A DNA stretch of 64,000 bases from Alteromonas sp. KUL49 (GTDB lineage Bacteria; Pseudomonadota; Gammaproteobacteria; Enterobacterales; Alteromonadaceae): NCBI RefSeq assembly GCF_006538345.1, contig NZ_BJKL01000003.1:248001-312000 (forward strand). Direction: 5' to 3'. This document shows positions 35,691 through 44,826 of the stretch, piece by piece. The stretch's first letter is position 1. Every line of letters begins with the position of its first letter. Both the position numbers and the translations under genes were made by a program. The notes beneath the pieces were generated by a model. It saw only the letters and a program-made list of their open reading frames with translations, was not told the origin of the DNA and did not search any database.

Positions 35691-38600
35691 CTAACGAAAA
35701 AGGACAGGCAAAACGATCAGTGTTAACAGCGTGGATGAAATAATCCCCCCTATCACGACTGTTGCCAGTGGTCTTTGTACTTCTGCTCCTATGCCCACAT
35801 TAAATGCCATAGGCACAAAGCCTAAACTAGCCACCAAAGCTGTCATTAATACCGGCCTTAAACGAGTCAACGCTCCGTCGGTAATACTGACTAAAAGATC
35901 ACCTGTCTCTGCCAAACGCTGCTTAATAAACGATAACATAACCAAGCCATTCAATACTGCTATGCCAGACAACGCGATAAAGCCTACCGCAGCCGAAATA
36001 GACAGTGGCATGTCTCGAAGCCATAGCGATAATACGCCTCCCGTTAACGCAAGCGGTACACCAGTAAAAATGATAAGTGCATCCTTGAGAGATCCAAACG
36101 CGATGACCAGCAAGGTGATTATCACAAAAAGCGTTGCTGGTACGACAATCATTAATCGCTGGCTAGCACTTTCAAGCTGCTCAAACGTGCCGCCATATTC
36201 CAACCAATAGCCGCTCGGCAGAGATACCTGTTGGGTAATCGCCTCTTTCGCCTCCGCGACGAACGACCCCAAATCTCGCTCTCGAACGTTTGCGGTTATG
36301 ACAATGCGTCGCTTGCCATTTTCACGACTTATTTGACTGGGCGCGTCGACGTATTGCAAGGTCGCGACTTCTCTCAAAGGTACAAAGTCGCCCGACGGTG
36401 TAACCAGTGGGATATCTTTTAGACTCTCTAAATTATTTCGAATGTCATCTCCAAAACGGATGGCTATTTCAAAACGTCTATCTCCTTCATACACTAGACC
36501 GGCAGATTGGCCGCCGATTGCTGTATTTAACCACTGCTGTAAATCAGCGGTATCTAATCCATAGCGCGCGAGTTGAATGGGTTTGGGGTCAACGGTAAAA
36601 ATAGGCACAGCGTCAACTTGCTCAATTCGCGCATCGGCAACGCCATCAATGCGATTAATAACTTGCAAAATGTCGCTTGCTGATGAATACAGTGTATCCA
36701 AATCATCGCCAAACAATTTGATACCTAGATCTGCTCTTACCCCACTAATAAGCTCGTTAAAACGCATTTGAATGGGTTGAGTAAATTCGTAGTTGTTGCC
36801 TGGTAAGGTTTGCAAGCGCGCCTCTAACTTTTCTACCAAAGCCTGTTTTGATAAGCGCGGGTCGGGCCATTCATTCTGCGGTTTAAGGATCACAAATCCA
36901 TCTGTCACATTAGGCGGCATAGCATCAGTAGCAACCTCTGCGGTGCCGGTTTTCGAAAATACCGTTTTGACTTCTTTAAATTCCATAACAGTGTCTTCAA
37001 GCAACTTTTGCATACTTATTGCCTGTTCGATGCCTGTCCCAGGTATACGCATTGCGTGCAGTGCAATATCGCCTTCATTAAGCTGAGGCACAAATTCAGT
37101 GCCGAGCTTTGTGCCAATCCATAGCGATGTCGCCACCAAAACGCTTGCTACAATCACCACCGCCCAACGCATTTTAAGCGCAAAGTGTAAAATTGGGCGA
37201 TATACGTTTTTGGCGCCAACGATGATAAGACTTTCTTTTTCACTGACCTTGCCTTTCATAAATAAGGCAACGGCCGCAGGCACCAAGGTAAAGCAAAACA
37301 CCATCGCAGCCAATAAGGCCATGATCACTGTAGCCGCCATCGGATGGAACATTTTTCCTTCTACGCCGGTAAGTGTGAAAAGCGGCACATACACAATGGT
37401 GATAATAAGCACGCCAAAAAGGCTCGGTCGTATAACTTCGTTGGTGGCCTCAAACACCAATTTGAGCCTCATCTTTAGAGTCAAAACATCTGCTTTTCTC
37501 TTTTGCGCCTCTGATAATCGTCGGATACAGTTTTCAACAATAATGACGGCACCATCCACAATAAGTCCAAAATCCAGCGCGCCCAGGCTCATTAAATTGG
37601 CTGACACACCGCTTTGCACCATGCCGGTGATGGTAGCCAGCATTGCTAGAGGAATAACAGCTGCAGTGATAAGCGCAGCCCTAATATTTCCCAGCAAAAC
37701 AAATAACACGACAATAACGAGCAATGCCCCTTCAACTAGGTTTTTTTGTACCGTCGCGATGGCTTTATCGACCAGCGTTGTGCGGTCGTAGACGGTTTCG
37801 AGCAATACGCCTTCGGGTAGGCTTGGTTGGATTTGCTTAAGCTTTTTGCCCACAGCAATGGCGACTTCGCGTGAGTTCTCACCTACAAGCATCATTGCAG
37901 TACCGATAACGGTTTCTTTACCTTCCCGTGTCGCCGCCCCCGTTCTAAGCTCTTTTCCAATCGCAACTTTCGCGATGTCTTTTACTTTGACTGGCACGGT
38001 ATCAAGTGTAGACACCACTATCTGTTCGATGTCATCGATATTGGCAACTTGTCCCTGTGAACGAACCAATATTTGTTGTCCATCGCGTTCGATAAAGCCT
38101 GCCCCTTGATTGGCGTTGTTTCGCTCAACTGCCTCAATGAGTTGCTGTATTGACACGCCAAACTGAAGTAACTTTTGAGGGGCGGGGTTTATGTGATATT
38201 GCTTTGTATAGCCACCGATCGCGTTGACTTCTGTTACGCCGTTTACAAGTGCCAGCTGTGGTTTGACTACCCAATCATGAAGCTCACGCAGCGCCATCGA
38301 GTCATAAGGTTCACCATCCTGTTGGGCGGCCCCCTGCTCGGCACGCAAGGTATACATGTAAATCTCACCAAGCCCGGTTGCAATGGGCCCCATTTCTGGC
38401 TCTACCCCTTGCGGTAACTGGCTTTTTATCACGCCCAACCGCTCATTGATCAGCGCGCGCGCAAAATACAAGTCAGTTCCCTCCTCAAACACTACAGTCA
38501 CTTGCGACAAGCCATAGCGAGATAAGGAACGGGTGTAGGCTAAATTGGGGATACCGGCCAATGCAGTTTCTACTACAAAGGTGATACGCTGCTCGGTTTC

Positions 38601-38777
38601 CAATGGCGAATAGCCCGGAGCTTGCGCATTGATTTGAACCTGTACATTAGTGATATCGGGTACAGCGTCAATGGGCAGTTTTTGATAGCTATAAATCCCT
38701 AGTGCAGCGACAAAAAGGGCGAAGAGCATCATTATCCCCCGTCGCTCTATTGATAGCTTGAGTATTGAATTGATCAC
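35691..38777 (-). CDS. czcA: CzcA-like heavy-metal efflux RND transporter
   Basis: About 1028 residues. The frame opens at a TTG (38792), but the GTG at 38777 has a ribosome-binding site (GGGAGA) at the right distance and starts MINSILKLSIERR. It has the RND layout of 12 helices and two periplasmic loops. The helix-4 motif DFGLIVDGAVIIVEN is typical of the Zn/Co/Cd/Ni HME group, not the Cu/Ag group (GAMIDGA) seen in the two CusA proteins here. It pumps divalent metals outward with CzcB and CzcC. The C-terminus (TLIVLPVLFR) is slightly short. It is last in the operon, with a terminator following. Confidence 0.93.
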   Translation of the reverse strand: MINSILKLSIERRGIMMLFALFVAALGIYSYQKLPIDAVPDITNVQVQINAQAPGYSPLETEQRITFVVETALAGIPNLAYTRSLSRYGLSQVTVVFEEGTDLYFARALINERLGVIKSQLPQGVEPEMGPIATGLGEIYMYTLRAEQGAAQQDGEPYDSMALRELHDWVVKPQLALVNGVTEVNAIGGYTKQYHINPAPQKLLQFGVSIQQLIEAVERNNANQGAGFIERDGQQILVRSQGQVANIDDIEQIVVSTLDTVPVKVKDIAKVAIGKELRTGAATREGKETVIGTAMMLVGENSREVAIAVGKKLKQIQPSLPEGVLLETVYDRTTLVDKAIATVQKNLVEGALLVIVVLFVLLGNIRAALITAAVIPLAMLATITGMVQSGVSANLMSLGALDFGLIVDGAVIIVENCIRRLSEAQKRKADVLTLKMRLKLVFEATNEVIRPSLFGVLIITIVYVPLFTLTGVEGKMFHPMAATVIMALLAAMVFCFTLVPAAVALFMKGKVSEKESLIIVGAKNVYRPILHFALKMRWAVVIVASVLVATSLWIGTKLGTEFVPQLNEGDIALHAMRIPGTGIEQAISMQKLLEDTVMEFKEVKTVFSKTGTAEVATDAMPPNVTDGFVILKPQNEWPDPRLSKQALVEKLEARLQTLPGNNYEFTQPIQMRFNELISGVRADLGIKLFGDDLDTLYSSASDILQVINRIDGVADARIEQVDAVPIFTVDPKPIQLARYGLDTADLQQWLNTAIGGQSAGLVYEGDRRFEIAIRFGDDIRNNLESLKDIPLVTPSGDFVPLREVATLQYVDAPSQISRENGKRRIVITANVRERDLGSFVAEAKEAITQQVSLPSGYWLEYGGTFEQLESASQRLMIVVPATLFVIITLLVIAFGSLKDALIIFTGVPLALTGGVLSLWLRDMPLSISAAVGFIALSGIAVLNGLVMLSFIKQRLAETGDLLVSITDGALTRLRPVLMTALVASLGFVPMAFNVGIGAEVQRPLATVVIGGIISSTLLTLIVLPVLFR

Positions 38778-38837
38778 AAACAAGTCTCCCAATCACCAAG
38801 CTTGACGTTGCCAAATAGCGGAATCAGATTTCCTTGT

Positions 38838-39836
38838 TTAATGATCATGGCCAGCCTCCGATTTTTGCAAATCGGCTTTCAAAAGAAAGCTATTTTCAAC
38901 GACGATGATATCCCCAAGCGATATGCCGCTAAGGATTTCCACATTGACCTCATCCATACGCCCGACTTCGACAGGCTTTGCATGGAATTCACCTCCTTCC
39001 CTGACAAACACAACCGTTTCATTTTCGAAGCTTTGCAATGCTGAGCGAGGCACACGTAGGTCAACATTAAATTCGGACGTGGTAACAAGTCCTTCCACCA
39101 ACGTGCCAACAGGCCACCGCTCAGTAGCGTTATCGATAGAAACAAACACCGCAGAATGCGCCATATCTTCGGCAATTGCCGTAATATGACTTATGGTAGA
39201 TTGCTGTGTGGCGTCAGCATAAGAAAGCGTGACGTCTTGGCCTGTCCTTATCGTGTTAATTTGACTGGGGAAAAGCGCAAGCTCTGCCCAAACACGTTCG
39301 TAGTTAGCAATGGAAAAAAGCACTTGTCCATTAGAAAGCTCTCCCACATTTGCGTGTCTCGCAATCACTTCGCCATCAAAGGGTGCGGTGATGTTATAGC
39401 GCTTTAAGCTTTCATTTGATTCAATCGTCGCAAGCACGCTGCCTTTCTTAACACGCATACCGATATTGACATTGGCTTCTATGATCATGCCATCAAAGCG
39501 TGCTCGTACATGACTTAATGAAGCAGGGTCGGTAACAAGTCTGCCGTAAAGCTTGGTTGTTTGACGGAGTATTCCGCCCTCGGCTTGGCTTGTAATGATC
39601 CCATTCGCTTGCACCATCGCTTCAGACATTGCAATCACACTCTCCTCTTCAGTCTTGTGCTCATGTTGAGAGCTCTCCTTGTTTTCATGATCGTGATCGG
39701 ACTCTTCGCTGTGACTGTGTTGCTGTGAAGCTAACGCGGGTTCTAAGGTGTCTATAGCTAGTAGTGCGAAGCATAAAAATAGAACCATTAAAAATTTCAT
39801 TGATAATATTGATTTCATTGTCATGGCCTTTCTCAT
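38838..39836 (-). CDS. czcB: CzcB-like RND periplasmic adaptor
   Basis: This 332-residue protein has a signal peptide, then a short His/Glu/Asp-rich segment (HSHSEESDHDHENKE) that could bind metal, and HlyD-type lipoyl and barrel domains (about 75-320). It ends GHDH. The operon places it between czcC and czcA. Three start codons are close together (39836, 39824, 39818); AGAAAGG is best placed for the ATG at 39818, which still gives a full signal peptide. It bridges the inner membrane pump and the outer membrane channel. Confidence 0.9.
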   Translation of the reverse strand: MRKAMTMKSILSMKFLMVLFLCFALLAIDTLEPALASQQHSHSEESDHDHENKESSQHEHKTEEESVIAMSEAMVQANGIITSQAEGGILRQTTKLYGRLVTDPASLSHVRARFDGMIIEANVNIGMRVKKGSVLATIESNESLKRYNITAPFDGEVIARHANVGELSNGQVLFSIANYERVWAELALFPSQINTIRTGQDVTLSYADATQQSTISHITAIAEDMAHSAVFVSIDNATERWPVGTLVEGLVTTSEFNVDLRVPRSALQSFENETVVFVREGGEFHAKPVEVGRMDEVNVEILSGISLGDIIVVENSFLLKADLQKSEAGHDH

Positions 39837-39838
39837 GC

Positions 39839-41161
39839 TTATTGGGAAAACGTGGATGACGAGAGACGCTGAACAGATTGTCCCGTCAGTGATTCAATGT
39901 CGGCATTTCTAAGATGTACGCGACTCGTCGCTTGAATTAAGGCATAACGTTTATTCAGCAATTCTTGTTGGATGGTCATCCATTCTAAATAGCTGAAACG
40001 CCCGTCTTCATAGGCTTGCTTCACTTGTTCTAAAGCCTTTTCAAGCGGCGGGATAATGCTTTGCTTAAGGGTTTGTGTTTCGAGAATGGCTTGGTCTCTT
40101 CCGTAGAAAAGCATGTTAATTTGACTGAACAGCGACTGCCGAGCTGCTAAACGCTGTTGTTCGATTTCGTCTAGCTGAGCTTTTTGAGTATCGTACTGAC
40201 CTATATTCCTGCTCTTTTGAAATAAAGGCACGCTCACACCCGCAACCAAAGCAGTCTCGCCAATTCCTTGCATGCGACGAATCCCCGCGCTCCACGAGAC
40301 ATCAAATTGATTGTTGGTCTGAATCAAGCGTAAATTGGTTTCCGCTACACGGGATCGCTCGGCGTAGATATCTAAAAATGGACTCGATGCCACGACTCGT
40401 AGAAGGGGCTCTCGCGCTTGAGTGTCTGGTGTACTAAAAAAATCGCCCTGAATATTCAAAAACGACGGTGACGTATCTCCCCACATAATCGCTAGGTGAG
40501 TGTTTGCTTGTATTATCCGTTTTTCAACCAGTAACACATTCATGCGGGCTTGAGATAACGCAGCTTCTGCACGATGTTGTTCAAACTCAGCAGTTGCGCC
40601 TGCCTCAACTCGTTGTTTTACGGCTTGATACGCATATTGCGCCAATTCGAGGCCTTGTTGAGCCAGAGTAAGATTAGCCTGCTCGGTAAGGGCATTGATG
40701 TAGCGCCGATTGACCTCCCCTAAAATACCTAAGCTTACCGCTCGCTTCTCAGCTACCACTAAGCTTCGTTTCGCATCGACAGTAGCTAATCGCGCATTCA
40801 CTTTATCGCCAAGCTCAATAACAGATGAAAGTGTTAGTGTTGCCTCCGCTTCCTTAATCCCAGAGACTTCACCCGTTCCTAAAACATCTTCCAACTCAAA
40901 CTCCAATGTATATCCGGGATTGAGTGCAGCTGATTGTGCCTCACCGTCAAGCGCTAGTGTCTTAAAATCAAAAGATGTTATTTGCGGGCTATAGGCCAAT
41001 GTGCGCTTGACGGCATCTTCTAAAGTAATACTGGTTATTTTGCTCTCTTCAGCCAAAACTGTTATCGAGTAGAGTAAGCCAATCGTCAGGGCGAAAAGCA
41101 CACGCTTATTGTGCCCACACATTCGGGCTCGTTGGGCATATCCCAAGTTAAATAAATACAT
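39839..41161 (-). CDS. czcC: CzcC-like outer membrane efflux protein
   Basis: This 440-residue TolC-family protein has a signal region at residues 20-37 (VLFALTIGLLYSITVLAEE) and two outer membrane efflux repeats rich in coiled coil. Its stop is 2 bp before the czcB start. A ribosome-binding site (TAGGAT) supports the ATG at 41161. It forms the outer membrane channel of the divalent-metal pump and is distinct from the two CusC proteins in this window, which resemble each other much more. Confidence 0.9.
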   Translation of the reverse strand: MYLFNLGYAQRARMCGHNKRVLFALTIGLLYSITVLAEESKITSITLEDAVKRTLAYSPQITSFDFKTLALDGEAQSAALNPGYTLEFELEDVLGTGEVSGIKEAEATLTLSSVIELGDKVNARLATVDAKRSLVVAEKRAVSLGILGEVNRRYINALTEQANLTLAQQGLELAQYAYQAVKQRVEAGATAEFEQHRAEAALSQARMNVLLVEKRIIQANTHLAIMWGDTSPSFLNIQGDFFSTPDTQAREPLLRVVASSPFLDIYAERSRVAETNLRLIQTNNQFDVSWSAGIRRMQGIGETALVAGVSVPLFQKSRNIGQYDTQKAQLDEIEQQRLAARQSLFSQINMLFYGRDQAILETQTLKQSIIPPLEKALEQVKQAYEDGRFSYLEWMTIQQELLNKRYALIQATSRVHLRNADIESLTGQSVQRLSSSTFSQ

Positions 41162-41237
41162 AAAAATCCTAACAAGATTAATTTCATTGAGTGACGTAAC
41201 GGATGCGGTTTCGTCGGACTAAAATAAAAATGAAGGA

Positions 41238-41672
41238 TTAAACTTTAGGTGGGCGTAGCAGTCTTTCTGGCAGCGCGTTGAGCACTTTGCTTAGATAATG
41301 AAAAGTGTGTAATTGGCTAAATTCGATAACATCGGAAGTCACGCTTTGACTCAGCCATTGCACATGAGAGCCGTGGCAGTGACCGCAATGATGACAATCG
41401 GCAGGATTATGTGTGTTATCCCCTTTATCACTGGCAACCGTTTCAGCCTGGTGTAAGTATGTGTGCTCAGTATGTGTATGTTCATGTTGGTGCTCAACGT
41501 TATGACTTAACGATGCGACATCGTGTGAATCAAGTGCTTTGCCCATTGATAAAAATGACTGACAAATCAACAATGCAACCAACGCATAGCCAAGGTGCGT
41601 GGTCCACTGTTTGATATGATGCTTAGTGCCGCAGTGCAGCTTCTGAGTCATAGTTTTCATAATTTTAATCAT
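41238..41672 (-). CDS. Small His-rich secreted protein upstream of czcC (CzcI-like position)
   Basis: This 144-residue protein has one hydrophobic segment (HLGYALVALLICQSFLSMGKA, about residues 27-46) acting as signal or anchor. The rest is periplasmic and very His-rich: EHQHEHTHTEHTYLH and DCHHCGHCHGSH. It ends LPERLLRPPKV. In Cupriavidus a small periplasmic protein, CzcI, is encoded in the same position upstream of czcC; this one fits by position and composition, though identity is not proven. It probably binds Zn, Cd or Co and may modulate the response. The RPP tail is shared with the small proteins of both cus operons. Confidence 0.78.
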   Translation of the reverse strand: MIKIMKTMTQKLHCGTKHHIKQWTTHLGYALVALLICQSFLSMGKALDSHDVASLSHNVEHQHEHTHTEHTYLHQAETVASDKGDNTHNPADCHHCGHCHGSHVQWLSQSVTSDVIEFSQLHTFHYLSKVLNALPERLLRPPKV

Positions 41673-41679
41673 ACATCGC

Positions 41680-42579
41680 TTATATCACTTCGTCACGGCA
41701 TCTTTCATCCGCAAATTCAAACTCTATAGTGGTATGCGCAAAACCATAATTGCTCAACACGTTGGAAAAGTCGGTCTTAAGACTTTTGATATTTTTTAGC
41801 TCAATGCCTTCAACCAGCACGATATGAACAGTCAACACATGTTGTTCACCATCGAGGGACCAAACATGGAGGTGATGCACTTCACTAACCGAATCATGCC
41901 CTGTAAATCGTTGTCGTATCTCAACTAACTGCGCGTCATCGGGAGTGGCTTGTAAAAACAATAAAAGTGTCTCTTTCAAATTTCTAACTACATTAAACAG
42001 GATAAATATGGTGAAACCGATTGACAGCAGTGGATCAAGAATGGGCCAATTAACGAACAACAGCACAATGGAAACGATCAATACCGCGACCCAGCCCAGC
42101 ACGTCTTCTAACAAGTGCCAGTTAAGTACACGCTCGTTGAGGCTCTTACCTTTACTAAGTTTAAAAGCAGCGAAACCGTTTACCAAAACACCAAAGATGG
42201 CTAACAATAACATCCCTTCTACTTGCGGCATTTCAGGCGCAGACAAACGAGGAATGGCTTCAAACAAAATCCATACAGATCCCACCGTCAGCACTAACCC
42301 ATTGATAAGTGCCCCTAGCAAAGAAAAGCGTTTGTACCCATAGGAAAAGGTTTGATTAGCGTCTTTCCGGCTTAACTTGTTAAGCAGCCAAGCGGTGCCT
42401 ATTGACAAGCTATCACCTAAATCATGGACGGCATCTGCCATAATCGCCGTGCTGTTAGTGAGCCAACCACCGATGAATTCGATGATGGTGAACATCACAT
42501 TGAGAAAAAATGCCCAACCAATCCGTTTTGAGGCGGTCTCTTCATCACCGTCATGGTGATGGTGTGGATGATTATGCAC
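41680..42579 (-). CDS. czcD: CzcD-like cation diffusion facilitator
   Basis: This 299-residue CDF transporter starts at a GTG and has a His-rich N-terminus (HNHPHHHHDGDEE). It has six membrane helices, with the helix-2 metal site (NSTAIMADAVHDLGD) and helix-5 site (HLLEDVLGW) intact, then a cytoplasmic C-terminal domain (about 205-295) with HHLHVWSLDGEQHVLTVH. It exchanges Zn(II)/Cd(II)/Co(II) for protons at the inner membrane, feeding metal to the periplasm where CzcCBA removes it. It overlaps the DUF3703 gene by 8 bp. Confidence 0.92.
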   Translation of the reverse strand: MHNHPHHHHDGDEETASKRIGWAFFLNVMFTIIEFIGGWLTNSTAIMADAVHDLGDSLSIGTAWLLNKLSRKDANQTFSYGYKRFSLLGALINGLVLTVGSVWILFEAIPRLSAPEMPQVEGMLLLAIFGVLVNGFAAFKLSKGKSLNERVLNWHLLEDVLGWVAVLIVSIVLLFVNWPILDPLLSIGFTIFILFNVVRNLKETLLLFLQATPDDAQLVEIRQRFTGHDSVSEVHHLHVWSLDGEQHVLTVHIVLVEGIELKNIKSLKTDFSNVLSNYGFAHTTIEFEFADERCRDEVI

Positions 42580-42943
42580 GATTGACTATATCCAATATCG
42601 CTTGGTTCTCTTTTGATATCGACATGGGCTTAAATGCACTGACGTTACTGCCGCCGGTGTTACCAGTTGGCAAAAGACCCAAGAAAGTTTTAGTCAATGC
42701 CCCTACAAGGCGCAAAGTTTGACCTAACATTTCTTTAATTGAGCGCTGCCGCCACCCAAATACAAACATACGCCAATGCACCAAGGTATGAAAATACGTC
42801 GATTGTTGACCTAGCACATGCGCATCCTCCAGATATTTGAATTCTGTTTCTAAGTCGCCTTGCAAACGGGCACGCTCTGCTGATGCTAATTTTTCATATA
42901 TGAAAGGGGTAATTTTTCTTTTGAACTGTGTATTCATTTTCAT
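42572..42943 (-). CDS. DUF3703 family protein
   Basis: This 123-residue soluble protein contains the DUF3703 pattern: an amphipathic N-terminal helix (ASAERARLQGDLETEFKYLEDAHVLGQ) and HTLVHWRMFVFGWRQRSIKEMLGQTLRL. Such genes are commonly found inside heavy-metal resistance operons next to CDF transporters, but no biochemical role is established. It overlaps the upstream CDF gene by 4 bp and the downstream czcD gene by 8 bp, so translation is coupled through all three. Confidence 0.82.
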   Translation of the reverse strand: MKMNTQFKRKITPFIYEKLASAERARLQGDLETEFKYLEDAHVLGQQSTYFHTLVHWRMFVFGWRQRSIKEMLGQTLRLVGALTKTFLGLLPTGNTGGSNVSAFKPMSISKENQAILDIVNRA

Positions 42944-43551
42944 ATTGCTTGTGCCTCACGAATTTCATTATTAGCGTCGGTTAAGATCAATCTTGCTCCT
43001 CGCAGCACCACGCAGGCGACAATTGAACCAACCGCAATATCCGGCCAACGGGTATCGGTTATCATAACAAGTATACCGGCGCAGATTACGCCTAAATTAG
43101 CGATGACGTCGTTGGCTGAAAATATCCAACTGGCTCGCATATGCACTTCATCACTTCTATGATTGCGAATGATTAAAAGGCATATCACATTGGCGATGAG
43201 TGCCAGACCGCCCATCATTATTATTAATACAGAGACGGGTTCACTGCCATAAATGCCGCGCCTGACAATATCGATGAGAATGAGCAATCCTAAAGCCAAT
43301 TGAAAATAGCCACTTACTTTTGCTGCATTGGCCTTGTGAATGATGGACTTGCCTATTGCATAGAGTGCTATTCCATACACAATCGCATCGGCTAGCATAT
43401 CCATTGAATCAGCAATAAGTGCCGTCGAATCAGCTATCAGTCCAACGCCTAACTCAATGACGAACATAAAGGCATTTATCCCTAAAAGCCAAAAGAGTAC
43501 ACGCTTCTGTGATTCATCATTAACAGTGACTTCACAACCACAACCACTCAT
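42940..43551 (-). CDS. Short cation diffusion facilitator (lacks C-terminal domain)
   Basis: A GGAG site on the minus strand sits 6 bases before the ATG at 43551, which I choose over two earlier in-frame starts. The product of 203 residues begins SGCGCEVTV and has six membrane helices with ADSTALIADSMDMLADA (helix 2) and SANDVIANLGV (helix 5). It ends right after helix 6, without the cytoplasmic domain present in CzcD. This short type is often encoded beside a CadR/PbrR-like regulator, as here. It probably exports Cd, Zn or Pb from the cytoplasm. A MerR-type promoter lies just upstream (43584-43614). Confidence 0.88.
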   Translation of the reverse strand: MSGCGCEVTVNDESQKRVLFWLLGINAFMFVIELGVGLIADSTALIADSMDMLADAIVYGIALYAIGKSIIHKANAAKVSGYFQLALGLLILIDIVRRGIYGSEPVSVLIIMMGGLALIANVICLLIIRNHRSDEVHMRASWIFSANDVIANLGVICAGILVMITDTRWPDIAVGSIVACVVLRGARLILTDANNEIREAQAI

Positions 43552-43583
43552 ATGCATCTCCAAAAAAACGTTCTGATGTTTCC

Positions 43584-43614
43584 ATCTTAATGTCTATACC
43601 AGGTATAGGTTCAA
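43584..43614 (-). promoter_or_regulatory. MerR-type promoter/operator before the short CDF gene
   Basis: On the minus strand, TTGAAC and TAAGAT are separated by 19 bp. The long spacer contains the dyad CTATAC-CTG-GTATAG. Such 19-bp spacers with a central dyad are diagnostic of promoters activated by MerR-family proteins. The divergent merR gene at 43891 is the likely regulator. Confidence 0.85.
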
Positions 43615-43619
43615 GCGAA

Positions 43620-43802
43620 TTACTCCTCAGACTTTCTTTCGACATTCAAACCACCTACACCAAAAGCGATGAGCACAAAGCTCAAAAGTATCACCAAGGG
43701 GTGAAGTAATAGGCTGTGCACGATACTTTGCCCTGTAATAAAGCCATGAGTCAGTGCAATAACCAACGTGATAAAACCAATCCACAGTAAAAATGATTTC
43801 AT
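43620..43802 (-). CDS. Small membrane protein, first gene of the czc operon
   Basis: This 60-residue protein has two membrane helices (about 5-22 and 32-52) and a charged C-terminus (NVERKSEE). No family is recognised. It is preceded by its own MerR-type promoter (43844-43874) and followed, 6 bp after its stop, by the second one. It is likely co-regulated with the transporters, possibly as a small helper of the CDF protein. Confidence 0.65.
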   Translation of the reverse strand: MKSFLLWIGFITLVIALTHGFITGQSIVHSLLLHPLVILLSFVLIAFGVGGLNVERKSEE

Positions 43803-43843
43803 TTTTCGTCTCCTGATAGAGCGTGTTATCTAGACTGAGTAAA

Positions 43844-43874
43844 ACTATAATGTCTATACTTAGTATAGGGTCAA
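43844..43874 (-). promoter_or_regulatory. MerR-type promoter/operator in the merR/czc divergent region
   Basis: On the minus strand, TTGACC and TATAGT are separated by a 19-bp spacer holding the dyad CTATAC-TAA-GTATAG. The half-sites are identical to those at 43584-43614. The merR start codon is only 16 bp away on the other strand, so binding would also autoregulate merR. Confidence 0.87.
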
Positions 43875-43890
43875 GAGCAAGGGTGAAATT

Positions 43891-44280
43891 ATGCAAATAG
43901 GTGAATTAGCAAAGCAAACTGGGTGTAGCATTCAAACGATCAGGTTTTATGAACGCAAAGGTTTGCTCGATAAACCGTCGCGCAGCGAAGGAAATTATAG
44001 GCTTTATGACAAAGCCGCCGCGGATAGACTTATCTTTATTAAACAGTGTCGCGCGCTGGATATATCAATGAAAGAAGTCGAACGCTTGTTGGAGCAAAAA
44101 AACTCACCCAATCAGAGTTGTGCAAACGTAAACCTGCTTATAGAAGAACATATTGCGCAAGTTGATGCCAAAATAGATGAGCTTCAACAGCTTAAAACCG
44201 TACTTGCAGACATGTCCCAAAAGTGTTCTAACGAAAATACAATCAAGACATGCGGCATTCTCAGTGAGCTTGAGAGATAA
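43891..44280 (+). CDS. MerR-family regulator, CadR/PbrR/ZntR-like
   Basis: This 129-residue protein has a winged helix-turn-helix (IGELAKQTGCSIQTIRFYERKGLL), a dimerisation coiled coil and a C-terminal metal loop. Cys residues at CANVN (near position 77) and in the last part (KCSNEN and KTCGIL) fit the divalent-metal group (Cd, Pb, Zn) of the family. It should bend the two 19-bp-spacer promoters on the other strand (43844-43874 and 43584-43614) and switch on the czc operon on metal binding. Which metal is sensed is not decided by the sequence alone. Confidence 0.9.
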   Translation: MQIGELAKQTGCSIQTIRFYERKGLLDKPSRSEGNYRLYDKAAADRLIFIKQCRALDISMKEVERLLEQKNSPNQSCANVNLLIEEHIAQVDAKIDELQQLKTVLADMSQKCSNENTIKTCGILSELER

Positions 44281-44342
44281 CCTAAAAAATTAATCTTTAA
44301 CTCAAGTATTTGAGCAATTGTAGTTTGATTGCATCTTTAGGC

Positions 44343-44807
44343 TTAATGAGACCAATGGATGTGCTTGATCTTCCACTGCCCGTCTTGCTTCACCAAAGCG
44401 ATCGTTTCCATCCCCTCGTAATCACGATCTTTACCGTTATAATTGCCCACAGTATGAGTACGAGATATTGATATTGCTGTGTTCTCAAACATCGTGACTT
44501 GATGCTCAATCGATTTGGTTTCAACGGCAGCAAGATATTTCATATCAGACAGCATGTGATGTTGAGCATATTCATCAGCACTGCGTTCTACACCACCACC
44601 TTCAAATACAGTTAGTTTGTCGGCCAATAGCGCTCTGGCTTTCTCAACATCACCGGTTTCCAATGCAGTGTGAAACGCCAAAACTACTATGGCTGGCGGG
44701 GTATCAACTCCGATGAAAAGTCCTTGCTCAGACTCTTTGTTTTCGTGTGCAAATGCTGTGAGACTTAATGCTGTTAGCATTACAACAATGAGTTTATTAT
44801 TAATCAT
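44343..44807 (-). CDS. Secreted NTF2-like (DUF4440/SnoaL-type) protein
   Basis: This 154-residue protein has a signal peptide (LIVVMLTALSLTAFAHEN). The mature part has an NTF2-like fold pattern: a helix with AFHTALETGDVEKARALLADKLTVFEGGG, then beta strands ending GQWKIKHIHWSH. Such domains bind small ligands or act as minor enzymes. It is the last gene of the Cu/Ag operon, 19 bp after copD, and similar genes often follow copper-resistance genes. Its role is unknown; the His-rich ends could bind copper. Confidence 0.8.
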   Translation of the reverse strand: MINNKLIVVMLTALSLTAFAHENKESEQGLFIGVDTPPAIVVLAFHTALETGDVEKARALLADKLTVFEGGGVERSADEYAQHHMLSDMKYLAAVETKSIEHQVTMFENTAISISRTHTVGNYNGKDRDYEGMETIALVKQDGQWKIKHIHWSH

Positions 44808-44826
44808 TTTTTCTCTCTTTTAAGTG

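Noticed and set aside
37099-37791. 230-codon frame opposite czcA
   Set aside because: It is a shadow of the czcA gene. The Ser/Thr/Pro/Ile-rich composition is typical of antisense frames and the RND protein on the other strand is certain.
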